Source: Galdieria sulphuraria
Taxonomy: Eukaryota; Rhodophyta; Bangiophyceae; Galdieriales; Galdieriaceae
Length of the DNA stretch: 64,000 bases
NCBI RefSeq assembly: GCF_000341285.1
Contig: NW_005178427.1
Coordinates: forward strand, 1-64,000
Reading direction: 5' to 3'
Position 1 is the stretch's first letter, and each line of letters opens with the position of its first letter. Below the pieces are notes generated by a model that did no database searches, had not been told where the DNA came from, and was given only the letters and a program-made list of their open reading frames with translations. Positions 23,725 through 34,072 of the stretch are shown piece by piece. The position numbers and the translations under genes are program-made.

Positions 23725-24840
23725 ATGTCTACAGGACATTTCTGCGCAGAAATCCAGATAGAATCCGGTTGCGTCCCTTGCAGCGGGATACTTCTTGTGT
23801 TGTTTGAAACTGATATGGAAAGGTTAGTCTCTGCTCCTCAGAACTGTTGTATTTGCTTTGAAGAGATACAGAAACTCTTACAACTGATACCTTGTCAACA
23901 CAGTCACGTTTGTTCAAGTTGCATTTATCGACTTGACGATATGAAGTGTCCTACGTGTAGGCGACAAGTTGAATTTGTTGACCTGAATTTTTATTCAGAA
24001 AATAACTATCTTAACAAGAAATTGGAAGAAAATCAGACCACAGTCTTTCCCAAAAACTCCATTCGCATTCCACTGCAGCTGCTATTAGAGTACAGAAGGA
24101 AAGAAATAAGAAGATTGGTTGCGTCAACTTTTCAGGTTTCTTTTGTAGGATCCTCTGGTATTCCACTGCTTGGAAATGCAAATCAAGTTCTCGAGAAATT
24201 TGCTTATAAAGTGAGTTGTTCCGATAAACTGGAGGATGGAGAGCAGGAAAAAAAGGCTTCAGAGAAACAAATAGAAAGGCTGGATGGTTTTTTAAGCAGT
24301 TATGTGCAGAATGACAACTTTACAAATTGTACAGAAAGTTTATTTGACTTGCTGTTTGATATGAATGAATGGAAAAAGTACTACTCGGCAAATGCTTTTA
24401 TAAAGGGGAGGTTGATTCGCTTTGGATGTTTTGCATTTTGGGAGTTTTTGAGAATTCTTAGAAGCGCAGGAGCACCTGATGGAATTCTGCCTGACGTTAT
24501 TGTCACTTGTGTGGATTTGTGCAATGAAATAAATGTTCAAGAAACTATGGAGATGCAGGACATTATGACCAAGACATATAAGCAGTATGGCAGAACTTTA
24601 TATAATATATGGTTGGACACATCAGAAAGTCAGTGCGAGGAAAGAAAGTCTACAGAACATCAGCTTGAAAAGATATTTCATTCTATGAAGGAAGCGGTCT
24701 GGCCACGTAAAGTAGTTGTTCTTCCAAAATTATTAAACCCGAAAGAAAGTTCCAAGTTAGGAGAAATTATTGTGAATGAATGTATCAAGAGTAGAAAATC
24801 CATTTCGTTTTATTATAGAAACGATATAAATATGGATTGA
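23725..24840 (+). CDS. RING-finger protein, probable E3 ubiquitin ligase
   Basis: An intronless 371-residue protein. The C3HC4 RING is complete: C41-x2-C44, C57-x-H59, C63-x2-C66, C75-x2-C78, spanning CCICFEE to CPTCRR. The finger would recruit an E2 enzyme. The rest (residues 80-371) is helical and mostly polar, with no second domain I recognise and no membrane segment. An in-frame ATG at residue 31 (MERLVSA, just before the RING) is a possible alternative start. The ATG at 23725 lies 74 nt from the divergent glyoxalase start, so the two probably share a promoter region. Confidence 0.8.
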   Translation: MSTGHFCAEIQIESGCVPCSGILLVLFETDMERLVSAPQNCCICFEEIQKLLQLIPCQHSHVCSSCIYRLDDMKCPTCRRQVEFVDLNFYSENNYLNKKLEENQTTVFPKNSIRIPLQLLLEYRRKEIRRLVASTFQVSFVGSSGIPLLGNANQVLEKFAYKVSCSDKLEDGEQEKKASEKQIERLDGFLSSYVQNDNFTNCTESLFDLLFDMNEWKKYYSANAFIKGRLIRFGCFAFWEFLRILRSAGAPDGILPDVIVTCVDLCNEINVQETMEMQDIMTKTYKQYGRTLYNIWLDTSESQCEERKSTEHQLEKIFHSMKEAVWPRKVVVLPKLLNPKESSKLGEIIVNECIKSRKSISFYYRNDINMD

Positions 24841-24974
24841 AGTTGAGAGATTCCTTTCCAATCTACACCTCAAAAATAAAACTGTTTCAGATTTCTACAA
24901 TATGATAATATTTGTTGTAGTTTGATAAAACAATTTTATTTCGAGAAACACAAAAACTATCTTCTAAAAGGGCA

Positions 24975-27283
24975 TTAAATTTTTGCAGAAACATGAGAAC
25001 AAGAAGATGACTTGGGTGGTACATCCATTGCAGGGTTCATATCGAAAAAGTTACAAGGATGCAACATGAACCCAGCCTATTGCCGATGCGTTAATACTCT
25101 TCTGTATTCCTAAAATATTGTCAAGCTTACCTCAACCACAGGCATGACTGGCCAGTCTTCGGTTTGAGGAACTAGAGAAGACAATCAAATCAACTATACA
25201 AGGACGACAGGGTGTATTGCAAGCTTACCATGCGTAATGCCAAAAGTGTACCAAACGACAATATCTCTATCTAGCACTGATCTATTCTGTTGGGTCCACT
25301 TTCCCAAACCCTGATCTATTTCACACTGATTAGGAAACCTTCCTGCGGCATAACGTTCCTCTTCATCAAAGGATGTAACCCATAAGGCACGTTTCAGAAA
25401 GTTTGCTCTTTTAACTACGGCAGAATCCTCGTTTAGCAGAAACTTGTCAACTGTCACTGGTACTATCTTATAGCCCGTTGGTTGACCAAGGTAGTTTCGT
25501 CTTCGAGAGCTGCTCACCAACCAAGTTCTTGCTCTAGCAGCGTCAATATCTCGAGCAGCTTTTAGTTCATTAGAAAGAACTGTCTCTCGAATGGTCATTG
25601 CATTCTTTTGTGTTGTCTTTATTCCCAACTCTTCATCTGTTGGGTGAACTACGTCTATTTCAGTGACTCGATTCTCCGTTCCATCTATATCAAAGTCTAG
25701 TCGAACACTATAAAAGTGCTGATGATACTGTGCATTAAGACCTGGAGCAACAAGACTTCCATTTCTCATTCCATTATGATAAATGTTTCTACCACATATA
25801 TTTAGCTGTCCAGTGTGCTTCACCTTCATTTCGATTTTTCCATCTTGATAGAGGTACCTAGTAAGTTGAATCAGTGCTCTTCAATCACACGTAACCATAG
25901 AGACTGTTATCTTACCAGAAAAATCCATAGTCATAGTTTACCAAAGTCTATTATTGGCGTTAAAGTAATCAAGCTTGTTCAAGGCTTCAACTTACTGCAA
26001 TCATAGAGATGACTAGTCTTCTACTTCTCCTAGATTCAGGATGCCTCGTACGTAATTCAAGATGTTTCCAGAGCAAGCCAATATCTTCTTCGTGCATGCA
26101 CACAGCGTTTCTTACAATCTGAGGCTCTCCTTTGGCATTTGTTAGACAAGCATCGAAATAATGAATGTGACCTAAACAGTCACATCCTAAACGGAGAGAG
26201 TTGGCACAATTTCCTAAACCATATTCCCCCTCATCGAAAGCTCTTTCTTATACTTTAGACACTTCAAACATTGTAGGAGTAACCAAACCAACCTCTTTGT
26301 ATTATGAGGAGGATCAGGGTCACCATAAGGAACCACCATTTCTGAAACAGACGCCCTGTAAAGAATGCTTCTCTCCTCCTTTCCTTCAGTGTAACGAATA
26401 TCATGCAGAACGAGGCCTTCTCTTGAGTTGAATCCAACATAGAAGCTCCAGTTTTGCCACTTAACATGATTACCATGGACCTGAAAACTGGGTCCATTGG
26501 ATTGCATAACATCAAAAGGCTTAAGATCCTGTCGCAGAGTCCACTTATCAGCCCTAAAAGGATACAACTTCTTAGGAACAGGAGCATTTGCATAGCTTTC
26601 GTGCTGCACAATAGTCATTGTATTTAGGTCCACAATGGGAAGAAAACCTTCCACGGGATGAGAGTATTGATTCTCGTCATCCTTGTTCATACGACACCAA
26701 GTGAACATTTGAATTAGTCTTCGATTATTTGGATCCTTCCTTCCTACTGTCCAAGGATCACATGTAATTAAGTCAGTATCTGTAATGTTGTACTCTTCTC
26801 TCAAAATTTTTTGACACTTTGGATCCTTCTTTATCAAATTTTCCGCCTCGACGGCTTCGTCTAAAGTAATACTTGGTTGCACATTACGAAACTATATAGA
26901 TATGTCTATATATCAGATGAGACACTTTCTTAGACTTAGCCTTACCTCATTTTTGGATAATACTTTCTTGTTCTTTAAAGACAAAATATAAACAGATGTG
27001 CACGTTGTCGAGGTATTGTAAATAATGACCTCTGCCTTCCTATCCAAAGGACGGTCAGAACTTCTCCATCTCAGGTATTCTTCCTTAGAGGGTTCTTTCA
27101 AGTCAATTCCAATTATTCGACAAACTTTTCCATTGTACTCGCTTTGTGCCTTACAAAGCGAAGCAGCCAACTGCACTTCCTTATCTAGGAGGGGTAAAAA
27201 AGGGCTATCCTGTATAAAAGTCATTAAAAACTTGACAGCATATTACTAAGTTGATACTTTACCTTCTCTAAATACCCGTTCAT
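24975..27283 (-). CDS. copper-containing primary amine oxidase
   Basis: A multi-exon gene for a copper/topaquinone amine oxidase, which oxidises primary amines to aldehydes with release of ammonia and H2O2. The reading runs MNGYLEK, 49-to-53-nt intron, DSPFLPLLDKEVQLAASL...; then EGLVLHDIRYTEG; LVNYDYGFFW, whose first Tyr becomes topaquinone; and the copper ligands YHQHFYSVRLDFDIDG and YTFGITHG, with TEDWPVMPV and GFMLHPCNFFDMNPA behind them. All hallmark motifs are intact. At least seven short introns. The C-terminus ends Ala-Lys-Ile, a weak PTS1-like tripeptide, so a peroxisomal location is possible, as in plant and yeast relatives. Start at ATG 27283; stop TAA at 24975-24977. Head-to-head with the next gene. 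Confidence 0.92.
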
Positions 27284-27518
27284 ATTACTTGGAAAATACA
27301 TATTTCATAGTCGCTTTGCGCTCTTTATAACTGAATGGATGTAGAAATATCCGTTGGACAATTCTACCGTTTTCCCTCCTTTCTGAAGAAATCTGGTTGA
27401 CGAGTCGTTGATTTGGCACAGGACGAGATCGACTTTGCAAAGCTGCTAGTGTGGAATTGTACTCTTTTCATTGTATGGTGTTTTACCGCTTTGCTTTATT
27501 CAGTTGGAAATTGGAAAA

Positions 27519-29733
27519 ATGTGTATTGGAGAGCTTGTTGGAATAGGAAAAAAGCGCTCACAGACAAAACTAGATAGCATAGTCAACCTTGATGAGTATA
27601 GTTGGACAAATTCCACTGGAGGGGACTTGGATGTTTGGAATAGCATTCTACAAAGTGCAGATACAGACTCTGTGCAGAGCCCCAGAGATATTGAGAGTAT
27701 TCGTCAGTTGATAAGACAAGTATGTCGTAGAAGACGCCCGGGGAGACCACCACTTTATGTAATAAGTGAAACAGGAGCAGAATTGAAGAATGAAGAAGAA
27801 AGAAAATTTATGGAAAAGATACTTAAACGAAGAATAAGACAGAATAAGGCCTACAGACGCAGGAAAGAACGAGATGCCAAACAGAAAGCAACACGAGAAA
27901 GCAGCCAAGAAGTTGTAGAATATACAGCTTCCGAGACTGTTTCGAAGACTTCAGAAGCAAGTATTTTCCACTTTGGAGAACAATTCTTCGAGCAAGGAAA
28001 TATACTTAGTTTCGTATCTGAAAAAGATGGCCGTTGTGATAATAGAGAAACACAAGATACCTCAATAGGTGAAGGAGCGGAAGAGCAGGAAACAGACGCA
28101 AATAGAAGAGTCTCACTTGAGGAAGATGAATGTCTTCAGCTGAGATACTTATGGAAAATGGAAGAGCAATGGAAAGGAGTTTCGCTTTCGGGTGGATCGT
28201 TGGCAACAATAAGATTAATATTTGAGAGAGTGCGAAAGTCTTACTTAGGACTAAGTATGTTTCTCAGAGATGCATATAAAAGTCTTTCCATATTGCCTGG
28301 CTACTTTGATTGGCGAACAGCTTGTTTCATCATTGGAATTTCTTCTACTAGCGAACAACCAGGCCACGGCATTCTTCAGTCTTTGTTGCGTGATCAAATA
28401 CTTCTATCAGAGAAAGGCTTCTTTCTCATGGGACCTCTGGAGAAATCTTTTGCTTTGAATAGCTCAGTCGTGCGCAATGAACCCCAATATTTAGCTGTTA
28501 TGAACAAAGCTAAAGAACGTTTTGTGGAGTATTTCCTTAGCAAATACTTTGACATAAACGATTATTTCTTCTTGCAGAGAGCAACGGCTAAGGATATCAT
28601 TCTATCTATATATACAAATGAAAAAGTAAATATGGACTACTGCTTGAAGCTGATAGTAGAAAACGATATTGCTAAAATATTAGACATCAATCTATTGAAT
28701 CGTTGTGTTCACTTCTTCCGATATTGTGCTTCTCCTGAGACCTTGATTGCAATTTTTAGAAAGGCCCTGCATCAAAATGCGTGCTCTCAATCTCTGTTAT
28801 TAGAAACATGCACTGAAAGTAATCAGATTGCTATGACGACTTGCGATTGTGCAGATATGATGTGTCCGGATTCTTGGGAAATAGAAGCGATAGCAAGGTT
28901 AAAGGCAGCCATAGGAGAAGCCTATTGCAACATTGGCGATGAAGAAAAAGGAGAATATCTATTGCGTCAAGCTGTGGACTTGTGTGGTTTTCACAATATT
29001 ATCGACTCTCCTGTGGTTGTAATGCCATTGCTGTATTTGGCAAATTTGGAGAAAAAAACGAACTTTTTATTCTACAGCTGTAGAAAAACTAAATACTGCG
29101 ATAAATGTTCTTTATCGCTTGGGTCTACGAAATAGTCCTTTTGTTACCGTTGCACTTGTGAGTGGCATACTTCTTGACGTGCAGCTAGGCAATATGAACT
29201 TTGTAAAGGATTCCATTGCAGTGATCGAAGACTTGCCAATGACCAAGGAAATTCCGGAAGTTAATGCATTTCTAGGTTATTTATATCAATGGCAGGGTAA
29301 AGGGGATGTAGCTCAACATTACTTTCAAACAGCTCTTGAAGTTGTCCAGAGGAAAGAACTATCGAGAAACATCTCTGAGTTGTATATAAAACACTGCGGA
29401 GAATCAAATTTGGAGAGTGTCTTGCTTGAGGAAATTGAAGATAGCTGTGTTGAAGAAAATAAGGAAACTGCAACAAGTGTTTCGATAGGCAATTGCTCGG
29501 AGGAAAAACATCAAATATGTGCAACTGATTTTCAGGACATCCCAAACTGCAATGACGGCATTCGATGTTTCTGCTTTGATTTTGGAAAGATTGGAAAGTC
29601 ATTAAAAAAGATGCTTTCTTTCGTTTTTTCTGATGAGGATAGTTCGGGTTACGACAACACTTGCGTTGATGATTTGTTGAAGGATGAGGATGACAAGGAA
29701 ATACTCTTTAACCATCCTTTCTTTTTAGCTTGA
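27519..29733 (+). CDS. AT-hook and TPR-like protein, unknown; frame break in an A7 run
   Basis: Two overlapping frames (to 29135, and up to 29733) read as one protein of about 735 residues from the ATG at 27519. Near residue 70 is RRRRPGRPP, an AT-hook-like minor-groove motif, followed by a very basic helix RRIRQNKAYRRRKERDAKQ that lacks the exact bZIP N-x7-R spacing. The C-terminal half is helical with TPR-like repeats (AIGEAYCNIGDEEKGEYLL, AFLGYLYQWQGKGDVAQHYF). The switch falls at seven As (29052-29058): the frame before it ends LLYLANLEKK and that after it begins TFYSTAVEKLNTAINVLYR. No GT..AG pair fits there, so a sequencing or assembly indel, or a genuine mutation, is likely. Probably a nuclear regulator; this is inference. 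Confidence 0.55.
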
Positions 29734-29942
29734 ATGTTTCTTTAGTTGCTTTCTTGATCGATATAAAATTGAACTTCTTTAAAAGTTTCACTCTATTTTG
29801 TTAAAAGGGGATATTAGAACTAGTTTAATCATTGGAGGTATCATTGAAAGGAAAAAAAAGTTATAAAATATGAACATCTATAAAAAGCAAGGTTTTACTA
29901 AAGCAGAAGACAATCCAAGATAAACAACTATTCATGCAAGTA

Positions 29943-31554
29943 TTACTGGGAGCAACTGAAGGGTTTTGGAATCGCTCCAGAATCTGAAAGCATTTTGATA
30001 TTATCAATGTTTGCATAGACACCGACACCAAGACTTAACCAAGAAAGGAGGAAAATAATCACGTTAATAATTGTCAAAAGTATAAACGGCCAGCGGAATA
30101 ATTTGGAACGATGTTGATAACACCAGAAAAGGCAAGGAAGACCGTAGGTAAATTGACTTGCAAATAGAGCTCCTCCAATACCAATCAGATCGTCAAAGAC
30201 AGGAATTAACTCTTCCAGTAACCAGGGAACCCACCAGAATGTTGCAACGAGAAACAACCATAGAGCCCAACTTTTCAAGTCGTTCTTATAAGCTGCGGTA
30301 CGCTTAGATGGAAATCTTCTTAAGACATTCTTTGTCGCCAAATAGGCATAATTGACTCCTGCTATTAGTAGATTGGGAATTTGCAAGAAAAAAGTTGCTT
30401 TTTGAAGTTTTGGATTGACCAAATTGAAGAAATAGGGACTCTGCGCATAGATACCCGTGTATGCATAAATGAAGACTCCATAGAAGGTATATATGAAAGT
30501 GGTTATCGCGAATGCAATAATTACAGCTTTTCGAAACTCCATAGGATGACGCATTTCTAGAATCAAGTTGAAAAACACCATGTGTCCTGAATAGGCATAG
30601 ACAATGTCCTGAAGAGAAAGAGTCATTTCCTTATATAGGAATTTTGAAATCTAAACTTACGTTGACTGCACCTACTATGTCATAAAAACTAGCGGAGCTT
30701 GCAATAGAAAGATGAATATTGGTTCCAGGTTTGACTCCCGGCATAGGAGCATCTTGTGTTGCCACTCCAACCATAGTTGGAATAACAGCAACTAACCAAC
30801 TAATGATTGCTATAATAGATAGATAGCTGACTCCTCGAAGAGTCCTTGGAATGGAAATTAGAATTCCGAAGACAGTAACTACAACACTAAAAATGACATA
30901 GCACGTTTTCTGGTTTCCAAGGACGTATAGTGCATCAGCGGCAGGTTCGATAACCGATGCATTAAAGAATATCAACAGAGCAATTTGACACCACAAAAGC
31001 ACTTCTTTTCCAACTCTACCAAATATAATTTCTCCAGCTTCATCATAATTTCTGATATGTTGGTGTTCTTTCCAATATTCGTGAAGCAACACAGCAGTGT
31101 AAGTTGCAATAACTCCCAGTGCTACAAACAGAATGGTACCGGGAACAAAGCCTACAACTGCAACAGCAGAAGGATTAGAAAGGGGACCAGAAGAAGCTGT
31201 TTCTGCGATAACAAGAATAGTTGTCATAAGCCAGCTGGTTCTATGGCTATCATAATTTTTACCATCTGGATCATATTCTGCTTCATCCGTATTTTCCTCG
31301 TTACTAAAAGGAACCACTTCGTCAGTTTGTTGTTTTTGTAGTTCTTGTTCTATAATAGTTTGAGTGTTGTCTCCTATCTCCTTGTCAAACGAAAACGATT
31401 GAGTTTTTTCAGTCATGCCTGTCAAGTATATACCAATATTGTAAAAATACCCTGTATCTGGAAACACCACGAGCTTTAAATCATTTTGAGTTTGCTGATT
31501 TCGGTTGATTTCATCGCGTTTTCTTCTTGAAGAGTAGAAATGTCTCGTAGACAT
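29943..31554 (-). CDS. AAAP-family amino-acid transporter
   Basis: Two exons (31554-30661 and 30608-29943; 52-nt intron) encode 519 residues. After a polar, acidic N-terminal tail of about 105 residues come roughly eleven hydrophobic segments. TSWLMTTILVIAETASSGPLSNP opens the first, in the place where AAAP (SLC36/SLC38/Avt) proteins carry their substrate-binding loop, and DIVYAYSGHMVFFNLILEM matches the conserved TM6-TM7 region. Likely a proton- or sodium-coupled amino-acid transporter in the plasma or vacuolar membrane; the substrate cannot be read from the sequence. A second in-frame ATG (MTEKTQSFSF) about 45 codons in could be the real start. Tail-to-tail with the AT-hook gene. Confidence 0.8.
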
Positions 31555-33360
31555 TTCTATGGGTTTGCCAACTCTTGTCTATTTAGACAAGGGTTGACTA
31601 GTAAGAAATAAAATACATAATGCTGAGAGTCTGTAGAAACGCCTAGTTTTGTGAGGAAACACCTTGTTCAATCGTCGAGAAGTTTTAAGGAAAGATATCA
31701 CTGCAAAATAGTGTGAATGACGAGATGACTTCATTTATCTTTATAAGCTGCACCTTTTTACTGTTCAAAGCACAATAGTCCAAACTATTCCAATATACAA
31801 AAACTAATTGCAAGCATAGCTTCTCTATGATTTCGAGAGGCGAAAGTATATTACTGGAAGCAACAATTCTTTTTTATCCTACAACTACAAGTACGAGAAT
31901 AATGAGTTTTCACATTTAGTCCTTTTACTTTAAATTATTCTATTTATGTGAATCAACTAAACCAAAACTCTTTTAGCTCGAGAGTTGAATGTTAAAAGGC
32001 AGTAATTATGACTTCACAAAGTCACACGATTTCTGAATACAGAAATACACTTTCCTGTAAAGACTGTTATTTTTTAGTTTCTGACAATATTTATCCTAAG
32101 ATGCAATTATTTGCAGGATTCTGTTTCATGCTCGAATAAGAAACCAATTTTTGTCTCAACATTCTCACAGAACTAGATTGAAGTCTATCAGGAAAAAATG
32201 TGGAAATAGGCATCACTATAAGATAAATTGGTATATGTCTTTATTCTTATGACTAGTTGAAACTAGAAAGCAGAATGAATGTAAGCGTTGTTTGCAAAAT
32301 TAGCAGGCAACAGTGTCATGGTTCTGTTCTCAAGCTATTACACTGTTCTCGAGTTAGTTAAAAGATCTCTATCAAATTTCCCAAAATGAAGGAAAATGTC
32401 TAGGCATATCAACAGCCACTTCAAAGCTAAAGCCTCCAAATCCTGCCTCCAGATCCCATAAAAGTTCGTTTTCATTCCAAATGAATGTAATTATACTTCA
32501 AGTACTCCACCTTAGAGTCTAAAATTTGAGGGAGTTTTGACAACTTGTGAGCAAGTATTCATATCTGTTCGACATTATCCCCATATTTTGTATCTTCTGT
32601 ATCACCATCGCCTTTACTAACTTGCTCCCCGAAACCCTGGTGATATCAACTAATGAAATGATATTATTGAGCGTCCACTGAATTCAACCAAACATTCAAC
32701 CACAAAATGGTAGTCTGATGTATGCTATCAGGAACGATATCCTATTTTCTATATGTTCTTATAGATCTGCTATCATTTAACACAGTCAATGGAAAAACAA
32801 GCTGGTTCAAAAACCAAGAAAGAGAATAGCAACAGTGAGACATTAATATATCTCCATAATTAAATACCATTCTTATATTCTTACTAGGAACAAGAAGGAA
32901 TATATATATCTCGCATTTTTCTATTACTATTCCTTGTCTCATAAATCTCGTAAAGAAAGCAGTTCTCATGTGAGGCTAATTAAAGAAACTTGTACAAAAC
33001 AGTAAGCGATGTCTTGGAACGAGACTTGCCCAAAAGGTCTAAAACACTACGATTCGCCGTAATAAGTTTGAAAAAGTTCGTTACCAAAAGTGCAAAACAA
33101 CGGTCACATTCATCCGATTCTATGAGCAACAATAAACTTTATATGAGAATAGTCACAAGTGACTGCGAAGTCAACAAACGAAGAATGAACGTCCAATAAA
33201 TGCAAATGTCTGCCCGCGTTCCATTTCTCATGGAGTGAAATGCGAATCGGCATTGATTCATAGCCATCCTTTCGAGTCAGCCGAGCAATTTCATGCTTCA
33301 ACGTGGCTTTCGCTAGTGACTGGAAAATTCCGTTTCGCATTATGCGTTCTTAACATAAAT
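31555..33360. other. intergenic 1.8 kb, no assigned gene
   Basis: Upstream of both flanking genes. On the minus strand near 32388-32480 a protein-like stretch (ENELLWDLEAGFGGFSFEV...) reads for about 33 codons, and another near 32560-32640 (GFGEQVSKGDGDTEDTKYGD) for about 25, but neither has a start, a partner exon or a recognised family. No RNA gene or repeat was seen. Confidence 0.4.
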
Positions 33361-34043
33361 ATGTTTCAGCGTTTAGGAAAGACCATCATCCTTCTTTTCG
33401 TTTTAGTTAACTTACAGTTAAACTTTGTTACGACATTGTTGGAAGAACCCAAGCAAAATACTCAAGAGAGTATTGCCGACGCTTTACAAGCTTTTGGCCT
33501 TACGAATTTTGTCTCACTACTATGTAAAAGCCAACTGCTTGGCTTATTTCAGGGAATTGTGAGTGAATCCACGCCGCCCGTCTTATGCTTACAAATGTTC
33601 ACAAATTGTTAGGGTGACCAGTTCACAGTATTCGCACCAACCAACGATGCGTTACCTCAAAATTGCCGCCAGTTACTGGAAACAAATATCACAAGTCTAG
33701 AGAATTTGCTTCTGTATCAGATCATTCCTACTGGTGGTTTCACAACAGGAAACCTAATAAACAATATTCAACCTGCGAGAACTGCTAACTTCACGACTTT
33801 AGAGGGTTCGCGATTACCAATCCACTTATTGCACAATGGTAGGAATCAAACTGTAACTTATATGTGAACTAATCTCCAAAATCAGGTTCTCTTCGCATTG
33901 GATATAATAACGTGTCCATTCTACGAGCGAATATTGTTGCATTCTCTTCTGTTGTACAAATTACGAGTGGACTCACCTTACCGTCTTACCTTATCAACAA
34001 CAAGGACGTTTTGCAGACATGTCCACGGACTGTTTCAAGTTGA
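33361..34043 (+). CDS. secreted fasciclin (FAS1) domain protein
   Basis: Three exons (33361-33558, 33613-33838, 33886-34043; introns 54 and 47 nt) encode about 193 residues. The N-terminus MFQRLGKTIILLFVLVNL is a signal peptide. One FAS1 domain follows: ESIADALQAFGLTNFVSLL, the H1 motif FTVFAPTNDALPQNC, LLLYQIIPTGGF, and NNVSILRANIV corresponding to the second conserved block. FAS1 proteins mediate adhesion at cell surfaces or in extracellular matrix. There is no C-terminal hydrophobic GPI signal. The stop is only 29 nt from the stop of COG5 on the other strand. Confidence 0.8.
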
Positions 34044-34072
34044 CACTGAAGAGAGTATCCTTCCTAGTAAGA

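Noticed and set aside
27830-27900. bZIP transcription factor in the AT-hook gene
   Set aside because: The basic stretch lacks the N-x7-R spacing and no leucine zipper follows.
32388-32640. Minus-strand protein-like stretches upstream of the fasciclin gene
   Set aside because: About 25-33 codons each, no start or joining exon found, and no family recognised; kept only as a note in the spacer.
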